Of a stretch of 64,000 nt of DNA, positions 8,651-17,089 are shown one piece after another. The notes beneath the pieces were generated by a model. The model made no database searches, was not told where the DNA came from, and saw nothing but the letters and a program-made list of their open reading frames with translations. Position 1 is the stretch's first letter. The number at the start of each line of letters is the position of its first letter. The stretch spans positions 1-64,000 of the forward strand of contig NZ_JBNPVX010000006.1 of the NCBI RefSeq assembly GCF_050434145.1. The letters are read 5' to 3'. Both the position numbers and the translations under genes were made by a program. Source of the DNA: JAISST01 sp050434145 (lineage in GTDB: Bacteria > Fusobacteriota > Fusobacteriia > Fusobacteriales > Fusobacteriaceae).

Positions 8651-8702
8651 TTTAAAGCTTTAAAAATTATTATAAGACCTATAAAAATATATAAAAAGCT
8701 TT
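8651..8702. promoter_or_regulatory. Paired AAAGCTTT operator candidate in the dctP leader
   Basis: A 14-base perfect palindrome TTTAAAGCTTTAAA (8651-8664) and a second AAAGCTTT (8695-8702), with centres 41 bases apart, about four helical turns. Both lie downstream of the dctP -10. They could be a repressor roadblock, plausibly for the neighbouring GntR protein; this is inference. Confidence 0.35.
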
Positions 8703-8719
8703 AAAATATACTTTTATAA

Positions 8720-8748
8720 ATATTAACACATTTACAATTCCTAGTCAA
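8720..8748 (-). promoter_or_regulatory. Sigma-70 promoter of the dctP operon
   Basis: On the minus strand, TTGACT (plus 8743-8748) and TAATAT (plus 8720-8725) are separated by exactly 17 bases. Confidence 0.75.
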
Positions 8749-8857
8749 GAATAAATTAAAAAAAGTTTTTTTAAACCTTTTTGCATTGAAATAATACAAA
8801 AAAATATTTTTATAATTTTACAATAATATCTTTTGTTTGATCTTTATACAGGAAAAA

Positions 8858-8893
8858 TAAAAAAACCTCAATTATACGAATAATTAAGGTATT
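8858..8893 (-). terminator. Intrinsic terminator of the GntR gene
   Basis: Stem of plus 8865-8875 (ACCTCAATTAT) with 8880-8890 (ATAATTAAGGT), one wobble, four-base loop. On the minus strand it is followed by a T run. It separates the regulator from the dctP promoter. Confidence 0.75.
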
Positions 8894-8902
8894 TTTAGAC
8901 GA

Positions 8903-9529
8903 TTATCCTTTAAAATTAAAATTTTTAATAAAATGTAATTGACTTCTATCTACATGTTTCTCTAATGAAAGAACTGCTTTGTCAATATCATCATTTAATA
9001 AGAAATCTATTATTTTAATATGATCGTATGCTGATTCTAAGGTTGCTTCTTTATTTCTAAAGGTTAAAAATCTTGTTCTGTTAGAATGTTCACTGACATA
9101 TTTCATTGTTCTTATTATATAATCATTATAAGTAGAGTTGATTATATACTCATGAAACTTTTCATCCATTAATCTTAGTGATTCATAATCTTTATTTTTT
9201 AGATACATTTTTATTTCATCTTTTAGCTCTAGCAACTCATTTTCTTCGAAAAATTTATTTGCAATTTTTAAGCATAAAGGTTCCATTTCATACCTTATTT
9301 GGAATAGATCTTTTACATTTTTAAAGGTTATAGTGGAAACATTATACCCTTTTCTTGGATTAGAAAATATCCATTCTTCCATATCTAACAATTTTAAAGC
9401 TTCTCTTATGGGAGTTCTACTTACTTCAAATTTATCAATCAAATCTTTTTCTATAATATTTTCCCCTTGTTTTAATTCACCAGTTATGATCATTTTTTTT
9501 ATTTCTTCATAGATATAATCTTTTTTCAC
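8903..9529 (-). CDS. GntR-family transcriptional regulator (FadR/FCD subfamily)
   Basis: A 208-residue regulator. Its N-terminal winged helix-turn-helix covers about residues 5-70, including the recognition segment SRTPIREALKLLDMEEW. The C-terminal all-helical FCD domain has the metal-ligand type histidines in MDEKFHEYI, RFLTF-linked helices and EKHVDRSQ. Such proteins usually repress sugar-acid genes and respond to the pathway intermediate. It has its own promoter (9560-9589) and terminator and stands between the dctP operon and divergent uxaBA, so it is the obvious candidate to control both. Confidence 0.9.
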   Translation of the reverse strand: MKKDYIYEEIKKMIITGELKQGENIIEKDLIDKFEVSRTPIREALKLLDMEEWIFSNPRKGYNVSTITFKNVKDLFQIRYEMEPLCLKIANKFFEENELLELKDEIKMYLKNKDYESLRLMDEKFHEYIINSTYNDYIIRTMKYVSEHSNRTRFLTFRNKEATLESAYDHIKIIDFLLNDDIDKAVLSLEKHVDRSQLHFIKNFNFKG

Positions 9530-9559
9530 AGACTCTCCTCCAATTATAAATTCAAAGAC

Positions 9560-9589
9560 ATTATAGCTTTAATAAAAAATAAAAGTCAA
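9560..9589 (-). promoter_or_regulatory. Promoter of the GntR gene
   Basis: Minus-strand TTGACT (plus 9584-9589) and TATAAT (plus 9560-9565) with an 18-base spacer. ATAGCTTTAAT next to the -10 resembles half of the AAAGCTTT sites before dctP, hinting at autoregulation. Confidence 0.7.
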
Positions 9590-9703
9590 TACTTTTTTTC
9601 TTTTCTAGTAATTTCCAGATAAAAGAGTTGCATAAATTCATTTTTTTTGATATATATATACATATATAAATGTTAAAGTATTTTTATAGTCTCGAAATGT
9701 ATA

Positions 9704-9733
9704 TTGTAATGTGTATAAAAAAAATGATATAAT
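9704..9733 (+). promoter_or_regulatory. Promoter and palindromic operator candidate of uxaBA
   Basis: TTGTAA (9704-9709) and TATAAT (9728-9733) with an 18-base spacer. The -10 is buried in a 15-base palindrome, AATGATATAATCATT (9723-9737), a typical position for a repressor site. Confidence 0.55.
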
Positions 9734-9783
9734 CATTATGAAGTTGAAAATATTTTATTTGAAATTTTATTGGAGGAAATAAA

Positions 9784-11223
9784 ATGGAATTAACCAGAGA
9801 AAAATTAGGATTAGCAAAACATCCAGAAAAAGTTATACAATTTGGTGAAGGAAATTTTCTGAGATGCTTTTTTGATTGGCAATTGGATATAATAAATGAA
9901 AAAACAAATTTGAATGCTGGTATAACTGTGGTGAGACCAATCAACTATGATACAGTACCATCATTAAATATACAAGATGGCTTATATACTGCTATTATTC
10001 GTGGTATAGATGAAAATGGTGTTGCTGTAAAGAATCCTAGAATTGTTTCTTGTATTAATAGAGAAATTCCTATTTACAGAGAATTTGATGAATATATAAA
10101 ATTAGCTCATAATCCTGATATTAGATTTATTGTTTCGAATACTACTGAAGCTGGGATAGTTTTTAGCGATACTGACAAATATGATGATAAGCCTCAAAAT
10201 ACTTTTCCTGCAAAATTAACTAGATTATTGCACGAAAGGTTTATAACATTTAATGGTGCTTTAGATAAAGGATTTATACTGCTTCCATGTGAATTAATTG
10301 ATTATAATGGAATTGAACTTAAAAATATAGTAATAAAATATGCAAATCTTTGGAATTTAGGCCCTGATTTTATCAGTTGGTTGGAAAAAGGAAACATATG
10401 GTGTTCTACATTGGTAGATAGAATTGTTACTGGTTACCCTAAAGCTGAAAAAGATGAATTGGAAAAAGAATTGGGATATAAAGATACATTTATGACTACT
10501 GGTGAATATTTCTATTTATTTGTAATACAAGGTCCTAAAGATATCCTTGAAAAAGAATTGAATTTAAACCAAGTTAATCTTAACATAAAAATTGTTGATG
10601 ATTTGAAACCATATAAAATGCGTAAGGTAGGAATACTAAATGGTTCTCATACTGCAATGGTTCCTGTTGCATATTTATATGGTATTGATACTGTAAGAGA
10701 GGCCATGGAAAATGATGACATCAGAAACTTTATAGAACAAGCCATCAATAAAGAAATTATTCCAGCTATTGATATGGATAAAGCTGAACTAATCAACTTT
10801 AAAAATGATGTTATTAAAAGATTTCAAAATCCTTATGTAAAACATATGTTAATGGATATATCACTGAATTCTATGTCTAAATATAAGACAAGAATATTAC
10901 CACAAGTATTAGCAACTGAAAAAATAACTGGTAAAATCCCACAAAAACTTTGTTTTTCCTTAGCGGCACTTATTAGATTTTATAAAGGAATTCGTGAAAA
11001 TGGAGAAGTTATTAATACTAAAGATGATCAAAAATTCTTAGATTTATATAAAAAACTATGGGAAACCAATGATTATAAAAATATTGCTGGTACTATTTTG
11101 GGACTTAAAGAGCATTGGGATATCGACTTGAATACCATCCCAGAGATGACTGATACTGTAGCAAAATATTTAGAATTGATTGATACTCTTGGAATGAAGA
11201 AAGCTCTTAATGAGGTAAAATGA
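9784..11223 (+). CDS. uxaB: Tagaturonate reductase
   Basis: A 479-residue mannitol-dehydrogenase-family oxidoreductase. It aligns with E. coli UxaB along its whole length: IQFGEGNFLR near residue 18, DGLYTAIIRG, SNTTEAGI, FNGALDKGFILLPCELIDYNG, LVDRIVTGYP, and the catalytic-region KVGILNGSHT. It reduces D-tagaturonate to D-altronate with NADH, a cytosolic step in galacturonate or galactonate breakdown. A GGAGG site precedes the ATG. The stop overlaps the uxaA start (ATGATG). Its divergent neighbours (GntR, TRAP, LgoD-like dehydrogenase) fit one sugar-acid route. The downstream genes kdgK and kdgA are not in this window. Confidence 0.93.
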   Translation: MELTREKLGLAKHPEKVIQFGEGNFLRCFFDWQLDIINEKTNLNAGITVVRPINYDTVPSLNIQDGLYTAIIRGIDENGVAVKNPRIVSCINREIPIYREFDEYIKLAHNPDIRFIVSNTTEAGIVFSDTDKYDDKPQNTFPAKLTRLLHERFITFNGALDKGFILLPCELIDYNGIELKNIVIKYANLWNLGPDFISWLEKGNIWCSTLVDRIVTGYPKAEKDELEKELGYKDTFMTTGEYFYLFVIQGPKDILEKELNLNQVNLNIKIVDDLKPYKMRKVGILNGSHTAMVPVAYLYGIDTVREAMENDDIRNFIEQAINKEIIPAIDMDKAELINFKNDVIKRFQNPYVKHMLMDISLNSMSKYKTRILPQVLATEKITGKIPQKLCFSLAALIRFYKGIRENGEVINTKDDQKFLDLYKKLWETNDYKNIAGTILGLKEHWDIDLNTIPEMTDTVAKYLELIDTLGMKKALNEVK

Positions 11224-12713
11224 TGAAAGAGTTTATAAAAATAAATGATGATGATAATGTAATTATTCTTTTGAGAGATTATAAAAAAGATGAAAAAATT
11301 GATTTTGGTGGAACTTGTGTTATATTAAAAGAAAATATTGATAGAGGCCATAAAGTAGCTATTAAAGACATTAAATCTGGTGAAAATATTATTAAATATG
11401 GTTTTCCTATTGGACATGCAATAGGTGATATATATGCTGGTGAGTGGGTGCATGTACAAAATATTAAAACAAATCTAAAAGATGTGACCACTTATGAATA
11501 TTCTCCAAGATTTGTTAATGGAGTATTTAGTAGCAAAAAACGTAATGTAAATGTTTATAGAAGGTCAAATGGTCAAGTAGGAATAAGAAATGAACTTTGG
11601 ATAGTACCTACTGTAGGCTGTGTTAATGGTATTGCACAAATAATAATGAAAAAATTTTTAGAGAAAATAGAAAATCTTGAAATAGATGGTGTTAATGTAT
11701 TGGCTCACAATTATGGTTGCTCGCAATTAGGAGAAGATCATATAAATACTCGAACTATACTTCAAAATACAGTGAAACATCCTAATGCTGGTGGGGTACT
11801 TGTCTTGGGATTAGGTTGCGAGAACAATCAAGTATCAGATTTTATTGCTACTTTGGGAGATTGTGATAAAAATAGAACTAAATTTTTAATTTCTCAGGAT
11901 GTAGAAGATGAAATAGAAGAAGGAATAAAACTTTTATTGGAACTTTATGAGAAAATGAAAAATGATAAAAGAACAGAAGCGGATATTTCTGTAGTAAATT
12001 TTGGATTGGAATGTGGTGGTTCTGATGGTCTTTCTGGAATTACAGCTAATCCAATGTTAGGCCTTTTTTCAGATTATATTATATCTCAAGGTGGAATTTC
12101 TGTACTGACTGAAGTGCCAGAAATGTTTGGAGCAGAAACATTATTGATGGAAAGATGTAAGAATCACGAAGTTTTTGAAAAATGTGTTTATTTAATAAAT
12201 GATTTTAAAGAATATTTCATCAGACATGATCAAGAAATATATGAAAATCCTTCTCCTGGAAATAAAAAAGGTGGAATCACAACATTGGAGGATAAATCTC
12301 TTGGTTGTACGCAAAAATCTGGTTCATCAAAGGTAGTAGATGTATTAAAGTATGGAGAAGTTTTAAGAGAAAGGGGATTAAATTTACTTAGTGCACCTGG
12401 TAATGACTTAGTAGCGACTACTGCTCTTGCAGCATCAGGATGCCATTTGGTATTGTTTACTACAGGTAGAGGAAATCCATACGGGGGTTATGTACCGACA
12501 GTAAAAATATCCACTAACAGCGAATTATATAAAAAAAAGCCTAAATGGATAGACTTTAATGCTGGTAGATTAGTCACAGATGATATATCTATGGAAGATA
12601 TTACTGAAGAATTTATCGATTATATGGTAAAGGTTATTAATGGAGAAAAGACAAATAATGAAAAAAATGATTTTAAAGAAATAGCAATTTTTAAATCTGG
12701 TGTTACTTTATAA
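11220..12713 (+). CDS. uxaA: Altronate dehydratase
   Basis: A full-length 497-residue UxaA. The N-terminal SAF domain occupies about residues 1-95 (GHKVAIKDIKSGENIIKYG, GEWVHVQN). The catalytic domain starts near residue 115 with YRRSNGQVGIRNELW and contains the cysteine motifs HNYGCSQLG, LGLGCENNQ, GLECGGSDGLSG and SPGNKKGGITTLEDKSLG. It dehydrates D-altronate to 2-keto-3-deoxygluconate and usually needs iron. It is coupled to uxaB by overlapping start and stop codons. The genome also carries the split paralog at 2217-3781, so the two enzymes probably act on different hexonates. Confidence 0.94.
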   Translation: MMKEFIKINDDDNVIILLRDYKKDEKIDFGGTCVILKENIDRGHKVAIKDIKSGENIIKYGFPIGHAIGDIYAGEWVHVQNIKTNLKDVTTYEYSPRFVNGVFSSKKRNVNVYRRSNGQVGIRNELWIVPTVGCVNGIAQIIMKKFLEKIENLEIDGVNVLAHNYGCSQLGEDHINTRTILQNTVKHPNAGGVLVLGLGCENNQVSDFIATLGDCDKNRTKFLISQDVEDEIEEGIKLLLELYEKMKNDKRTEADISVVNFGLECGGSDGLSGITANPMLGLFSDYIISQGGISVLTEVPEMFGAETLLMERCKNHEVFEKCVYLINDFKEYFIRHDQEIYENPSPGNKKGGITTLEDKSLGCTQKSGSSKVVDVLKYGEVLRERGLNLLSAPGNDLVATTALAASGCHLVLFTTGRGNPYGGYVPTVKISTNSELYKKKPKWIDFNAGRLVTDDISMEDITEEFIDYMVKVINGEKTNNEKNDFKEIAIFKSGVTL

Positions 12714-12742
12714 AGTCCTTTAAAAATACAATAACGTATATG

Positions 12743-12774
12743 AATGGTACTAATTAATTAGTGCCATTTTGTTT
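12743..12774 (+). terminator. Intrinsic terminator of uxaBA
   Basis: AATGGTACTAAT (12743-12754) pairs with ATTAGTGCCATT (ending 12768), forming a long near-perfect hairpin followed by TTTTGTTTT. Confidence 0.85.
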
Positions 12775-12795
12775 TATATATATAATAAAATACTG

Positions 12796-12833
12796 AATAT
12801 ATAAAAAGAGAGTCAAATTTCTAAGACTCTCTT
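12796..12833 (-). terminator. Intrinsic terminator of the alpha operon
   Basis: AAGAGAGTC (12806-12814) pairs with GACTCTCTT (12825-12833). The minus-strand tail is T-rich. It lies just after the rplQ stop. Confidence 0.85.
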
Positions 12834-12842
12834 AATTTTTTA

Positions 12843-13193
12843 TTAAACTAATTCGATTATAGCCATTTCTGCAGAGTCGCCTCTTCTTACAGAAGTTTTT
12901 ATAATTCTAGTATATCCACCATTTCTTTCTGTATATTTTGGAGCTATTTCATCAAATAATTTCTTAACCATATCTTTATTTTGCAAGAAATCATAAGCAT
13001 TTCTTCTAGATGCTAAAGTTTGCTTTTTTCCAAAAGTAATCATTCTTTCAGCAAATTTTCTCAATTCTTTAGCTCTAGTAACTGTAGTTTCTATTCTTTC
13101 TTCTCTTAACAAAGAAATTGTCATATTTTGCATCATAGCTTTTCTATGATCAGATCTTCTACCTAATTTTCTATATGATTTGTTGTGATTCAT
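12843..13193 (-). CDS. rplQ: 50S ribosomal protein L17 (bL17)
   Basis: 116 residues, the usual bL17 length. The signature N-terminus NHNKSYRKLGRRSDHRKAM is followed by RIETTVTRAKELRKFAE and the C-terminal GGYTRIIKT-R-GDSAEMAIIELV. It is part of the large subunit near the tunnel exit. It is the last gene of the alpha operon, 21 bases after rpoA, with a terminator directly downstream. Confidence 0.97.
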   Translation of the reverse strand: MNHNKSYRKLGRRSDHRKAMMQNMTISLLREERIETTVTRAKELRKFAERMITFGKKQTLASRRNAYDFLQNKDMVKKLFDEIAPKYTERNGGYTRIIKTSVRRGDSAEMAIIELV

Positions 13194-13214
13194 TCTTCTA
13201 GCTATCCTCCTTTT

Positions 13215-14189
13215 TTATTCTATTGATCCGTTTTGAGCTAGATCATACCCCAATTCTTTCATTTTCTCCAATATTTCATCCAATGATTTCCTTCCAAGAT
13301 TTCTTATCTTCAAAAGTTCTGGCATAGAAAGTTTAGCAAGCTGACTTACTTCTTCTATTCCAGCTTTCTTCAAACAATTGAAAGAACGAACTGTAAGATC
13401 TAATTCTTCTATCTTAGCACTTAATATACTCTCTTCTTTAGCTGATTCAGTTCCAATCTCTTCTTCTTCAATATCGTCTCTTAAATTTTCCATTTTATTT
13501 CCTAATTCTAGGAAAGGATCTAAATGAAGTTTTAATAATTCCACTGCATAAGATACAGCATCTCTGATTTCAACACTTCCATCAGTTTCTATATCCAAAG
13601 TCAATTTATCAAAATCAGTCATTCTTCCAACCATTGTATCTTTTACACTATAAGAAACTTTTTTGATAGGTGTATATATTGCATCTACAGCAATATAGTC
13701 TACTGGCCAGTCTTTCTTATCTATTTCATCAGAAACAACAAAACCTTCCCCACTATCTACTAAGAATTCCATATCAATCTCTCTATCACTAGTAATAGTA
13801 CAAATAATTTGTTCAGGATTAACAATTTCAATTCCTATATCTGGAATAATATCTGCTGCTGTCACAACTTTTGGACCTTTTACAGACAAAGTCATTTTTC
13901 TTTCACCAGCACTTTCAGATTTTACAACAATTTCCTTGACATTGAGAATTATCTCTGTCACAGCTTCTTTTACACCTTCAATTACAGAAAATTCACTTAG
14001 TACACCTTCAATTCTCAATCCTTTAATAGCTACTCCAGGAATAGAAGAAAGTAAAACTCTTCTCAATGCATTTCCTATTGTATTTCCATATCCTCTATAT
14101 AAAGGTTCGACTATATATTGGCCTTTAAAATCATTTTCTTTAACCTCAGTAATATTAATTCCTCTAGCATATTTTTCAATTTTTAACAT
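13215..14189 (-). CDS. rpoA: RNA polymerase alpha subunit
   Basis: 324 residues. The N-terminal assembly domain (about 1-235) includes LYRGYGNTIGNALRRVLLSSIPG and VDAIYTPIKKVSYSV. A glutamate-rich linker EEEEIGTESAKEE follows. The C-terminal domain (about 255-324) has LDLTVRSFNCLKKAGI and KIRNLGRKSLDEI, the helix-hairpin-helix that contacts UP elements and activators. It is in the standard place between rpsD and rplQ. Confidence 0.97.
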   Translation of the reverse strand: MLKIEKYARGINITEVKENDFKGQYIVEPLYRGYGNTIGNALRRVLLSSIPGVAIKGLRIEGVLSEFSVIEGVKEAVTEIILNVKEIVVKSESAGERKMTLSVKGPKVVTAADIIPDIGIEIVNPEQIICTITSDREIDMEFLVDSGEGFVVSDEIDKKDWPVDYIAVDAIYTPIKKVSYSVKDTMVGRMTDFDKLTLDIETDGSVEIRDAVSYAVELLKLHLDPFLELGNKMENLRDDIEEEEIGTESAKEESILSAKIEELDLTVRSFNCLKKAGIEEVSQLAKLSMPELLKIRNLGRKSLDEILEKMKELGYDLAQNGSIE

Positions 14190-14215
14190 TTAATCAACTC
14201 CTATTAAAAGGATTA

Positions 14216-14803
14216 TTATCTAGAATAAAACTCAACAATTAATGACTCATTAAGGTCGAAATCTAAATCGTCTTTAGTTGGTTTTTGCAACACTTTACCA
14301 GTGAAAGAACTTTTATCTAATTCCATCCATGATGGAACATTTGATTCTTCTACTGACTCTTTAATAAGAGTGATATTTTTAGAATTTTCGCATATAGATA
14401 TTGAATCTCCTACTTTCACTCTATAAGAAGCAATATCTACTCTTCTTCCATTTACAAATACATGTCCATGACTTACTATTTGTCTAGCTTGTCTTCTTGT
14501 TTTTGCAAATCCCAATCTATAAACTACATTTTCCAATCTTCTTTCTAGATATTCAATTAAAGTTAATCCAGTTACACCATCTTTTCTTGCTGCTTCTTCA
14601 TATAGTTTTCTAAATTGTTTTTCCATTACATTATATATAAATTTAGCTTTTTGTTTTTCTCTCATTTGTATTGCATACTCAGTTGGTTTTCTATTTGCAT
14701 TAGGTCTCAAATTTCTCTTAGAAGATTTGTTTACACCTAAAACAACTGGATCTATACCAAGAGTTCTGCATTTTTTTAATATAGGCTGTCTATTTCTTGC
14801 CAT
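14216..14803 (-). CDS. rpsD: 30S ribosomal protein S4
   Basis: 195 residues. The S4 RNA-binding domain is at about 90-150 (LERRLENVVYRLGFAKTRRQARQIVSHGHVFVNG is its core pattern, here spanning about residues 88-121). Only one cysteine is left near the N-terminus (KKCRTLGID), so this is a zinc-free S4. S4 nucleates 30S assembly and, in other bacteria, represses its own operon by binding mRNA leaders. The possible leader target is the 15653-15817 region before rpsM. Confidence 0.96.
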   Translation of the reverse strand: MARNRQPILKKCRTLGIDPVVLGVNKSSKRNLRPNANRKPTEYAIQMREKQKAKFIYNVMEKQFRKLYEEAARKDGVTGLTLIEYLERRLENVVYRLGFAKTRRQARQIVSHGHVFVNGRRVDIASYRVKVGDSISICENSKNITLIKESVEESNVPSWMELDKSSFTGKVLQKPTKDDLDFDLNESLIVEFYSR

Positions 14804-14865
14804 CTTTTTTTACATCCTCCTTAATGTGTTATCGTGTACGAATTTTATTAAATAAACACTAATGA

Positions 14866-15255
14866 TTACACTCTTCTTCTTTTTGGTGGTCTACAACCAT
14901 TATGAGGTACTGGAGTTACATCAGTTATTTTAGTAACTTCCATTCCTGTAGCTTGGATAGATCTGATACAAGCTTCTCTTCCAGAACCAGGACCTTTCAC
15001 TTTTATTTCAACTTTTTTCATTCCATTTTCTTTTGCAATATTAGCTGCTTGTTCAGCCGCTATTTGAGCTGCAAATGGAGTTCCTTTTTTAGTACCTTTA
15101 AATCCAGATGTTCCACCAGATTTCCAGCTAACTACTTTTCCTTCAGTATCAGTTATTGCAATTATTGTGTTATTAAAAGTCGAATGTATATGAACTACTC
15201 CGTTAGGAATATTCTTTGATTTCTTTTTAACTTTAGTCGCTGTCTTTTTAGCCAA
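14866..15255 (-). CDS. rpsK: 30S ribosomal protein S11
   Basis: 129 residues. Conserved uS11 blocks are VHIHSTFNNTIIAITD, SGGTSGFKGTKKGTPFAAQ, VKGPGSGREACIRS and the C-terminal VTPVPHNGCRPPKRRRV. It belongs to the 30S platform. It lies between rpsM and rpsD in the normal order. Confidence 0.97.
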   Translation of the reverse strand: MAKKTATKVKKKSKNIPNGVVHIHSTFNNTIIAITDTEGKVVSWKSGGTSGFKGTKKGTPFAAQIAAEQAANIAKENGMKKVEIKVKGPGSGREACIRSIQATGMEVTKITDVTPVPHNGCRPPKRRRV

Positions 15256-15295
15256 CTTTAGTTCCTCCTTGATTTAAATTCTATAAATTTTCAAA

Positions 15296-15652
15296 TTATC
15301 TTTTAATAGGTTTTTTAGGACCTTTTACTGTTCTCGCATTTGTCTTAGAACTTTGCCCTCTTACAGGAAGATGCATTTTATGTCTCAATCCTCTGTAACA
15401 TTTGATATCCATAAGTCTCTTTATTGAAAGTCTTACTTCTTTTCTCAAATCTCCTTCTACTCTTAGGGATTTGATAGCATCTCTGATTTTATTTACTTCA
15501 TCTTCTGTTAGATCTTTAACTCTTGTATCAAAATTAATTGCAGCATCCTTTAGTATTTTTTGAGAAGTTGGTTTCCCAATCCCATAGATATAAGTCAACG
15601 CAATTTCAATTCTTTTGTTTCTAGGAATATCTACTCCTGCTATTCTAGCCAA
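15296..15652 (-). CDS. rpsM: 30S ribosomal protein S13 (TTG start)
   Basis: 118 residues of uS13: ARIAGVDIPRNKRIEIALTYI at the N-terminus, a helix-turn region, YRGLRHKMHLPVRGQ and TNARTVKGPKKPIKR. It sits in the 30S head, contacting P-site tRNA. The start codon is TTG (15652), with a perfect AGGAGG site upstream; no ATG fits the conserved N-terminus. The weak start and the 165-base structured spacer before the gene suggest translational control. Confidence 0.95.
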   Translation of the reverse strand: MARIAGVDIPRNKRIEIALTYIYGIGKPTSQKILKDAAINFDTRVKDLTEDEVNKIRDAIKSLRVEGDLRKEVRLSIKRLMDIKCYRGLRHKMHLPVRGQSSKTNARTVKGPKKPIKR

Positions 15653-15817
15653 AACTATTGCCTCCTTAAAAATATTTGTTCATTTAGAAATATATATATA
15701 TTTGCCAATTCTGAACATTGGCTAAATATTTTCTTCGATATGGTTCCCAAAGGATCAAGGCTCTACAGCTCTATCCATATCTTTACAATACGAAAATTCA
15801 TTTTTGTTTTTTGTTAA
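15653..15817 (-). promoter_or_regulatory. Structured leader between rpmJ and rpsM
   Basis: This is by far the longest gap in the alpha operon. Two stems are visible: GATATGG (plus 15737-15743) with CCATATC (15775-15781), enclosing about 31 bases, and GCCAAT (15704-15709) with ATTGGC (15717-15722). It may be an r-protein feedback site, by analogy with S4 control of alpha operons. The sequence does not match a leader I know. Confidence 0.4.
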
Positions 15818-15931
15818 TTATCCTTGAACTTGTTTATGTTTAGGATTATCACATATTACTCTAATCTTCCCATGTCTTTTTATAATTTTACACTTGTCGC
15901 ACATAGGCTTTATAGATGTTCTTATTTTCAT
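15818..15931 (-). CDS. rpmJ: 50S ribosomal protein L36 (bL36)
   Basis: A 37-residue gene read directly from the sequence. It starts MKIRTSIKPMCDKCK and ends KHKQVQG. The zinc ligands are all present: CDKC, a later cysteine in VICDN and a histidine in PKHKQ, so this is the zinc-binding (C+) form. It lies in the normal order infA-rpmJ-rpsM, with an AGGAGG site upstream of the ATG. Confidence 0.96.
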   Translation of the reverse strand: MKIRTSIKPMCDKCKIIKRHGKIRVICDNPKHKQVQG

Positions 15932-15980
15932 TTTCTACCTCCTTTTTATAAAAATATTAAAACTAGTAATTTTTAGCTTA

Positions 15981-16202
15981 CTAGTTTTTCTTTCTGTAGA
16001 TTATACGTCCCCTAGACAAGTCATAAGGTGAAATTTCTACAGTAACAGTATCTCCTGGTAATATTTTGATATAATTCATTCTCATTTTACCAGAAATGTG
16101 GCCTAATATCGTATGACCATTTTCCAATTGAATTTTAAACATTGCATTTGGAAGAGCCTCTAATATAGTACCTTCTAATTCGATAACATCTTTTTTTGAC
16201 AT
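15981..16202 (-). CDS. infA: Translation initiation factor IF-1
   Basis: 73 residues, a single S1/OB fold: MSKKDVIELEGTILEALPN, FKIQLENGHTILGHISGKMR, and the C-terminal DLSRGRIIYRKK. It binds the 30S A site during initiation. A GGAGG site precedes the ATG. Order map-infA-rpmJ is standard. Confidence 0.97.
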   Translation of the reverse strand: MSKKDVIELEGTILEALPNAMFKIQLENGHTILGHISGKMRMNYIKILPGDTVTVEISPYDLSRGRIIYRKKN

Positions 16203-16301
16203 AATTCCTCCTATCGAACATACACGATATTATATCACTATTTTTATAATAAGTCTAGTGTTTTGTAGATGATTTTAAATATTTTATTATTTTATTTTTA
16301 G

Positions 16302-17066
16302 TTAGTCATCTAGACTCAAAATAACAGCTTTGCCGTCTATTATCGCAATAGAATGTTCAAAATGAGCAGAATTTTTTTTATCTTTGGTTATTGTTGTCCA
16401 ACCATCACTGAGTATTTCTACCTTGTATGATCCTGCATTTATCATTGGCTCTATTGCCAATACCATTCCATTTTCTATTTTTATTCCTCTACCAGCTTTA
16501 CCAAAATTAGGAACCATTGGTTCTTCGTGCATAGCATGGCCTACTCCATGTCCAGCAAAATCCTTTACAGCAGTGAAACCATGGCTTTCTACAAATGTTT
16601 GAATAGCATGCCCTATATCTCCTATTCTATTTCCTACTTTAGCAAATTCTATTCCTATTTCTCTAGATTTTTCTGTAATTTCTAAAAGCTTTTTACTGTC
16701 TTCAGATATATTCCCCACTGGGTATGTAATGGCAGCATCCCCATAATATCCATTTAATTCTGTAACAACATCTATACTGACAATATCTCCATTTTTTAAC
16801 TTCCTATTACTTGGAATTCCATGGACTACTTCTTCATTTACTGAAATGCAAGTAGCTGCAGGGAAATCCATTATTATACCTGGGACACCAATACAAGCTG
16901 GTCTCGCTCCATTACTACAGATATAATCATTTACTATTGCATCTATTTCTTTTGTTGTAATTCCTTCTTTTATATATTGTGGAAGTATTTCACTATACAG
17001 TTTGGCAATAATTTTATTTGCTTTTTTAATTTCTTTTATTTCTTCTAGTGTTTTTACTAAAGCCAT
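16302..17066 (-). CDS. map: Methionine aminopeptidase, type I
   Basis: 254 residues with the five metal ligands of type I MetAP: aspartates in DIVSIDVV and GYYGDAAITY, histidine in GHGVGHAMHEEP, glutamates in LAIEPM and AHFEHSIAI. It removes the initiator methionine from nascent proteins. The N-terminal zinc-finger extension is absent. It follows adk by 23 bases, as in other alpha/spc operons. Confidence 0.96.
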   Translation of the reverse strand: MALVKTLEEIKEIKKANKIIAKLYSEILPQYIKEGITTKEIDAIVNDYICSNGARPACIGVPGIIMDFPAATCISVNEEVVHGIPSNRKLKNGDIVSIDVVTELNGYYGDAAITYPVGNISEDSKKLLEITEKSREIGIEFAKVGNRIGDIGHAIQTFVESHGFTAVKDFAGHGVGHAMHEEPMVPNFGKAGRGIKIENGMVLAIEPMINAGSYKVEILSDGWTTITKDKKNSAHFEHSIAIIDGKAVILSLDD

Positions 17067-17089
17067 TTTTTCCTCTTTTCTTATTTGAT

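Noticed and set aside
8614..8720. Riboswitch in the dctP leader
   Set aside because: AT-rich with the AAAGCTTT palindromes only; no recognisable aptamer.
9640..9672. TATATATATACATATATA run upstream of uxaB
   Set aside because: Simple AT alternation, common in this genome; not counted as an operator.
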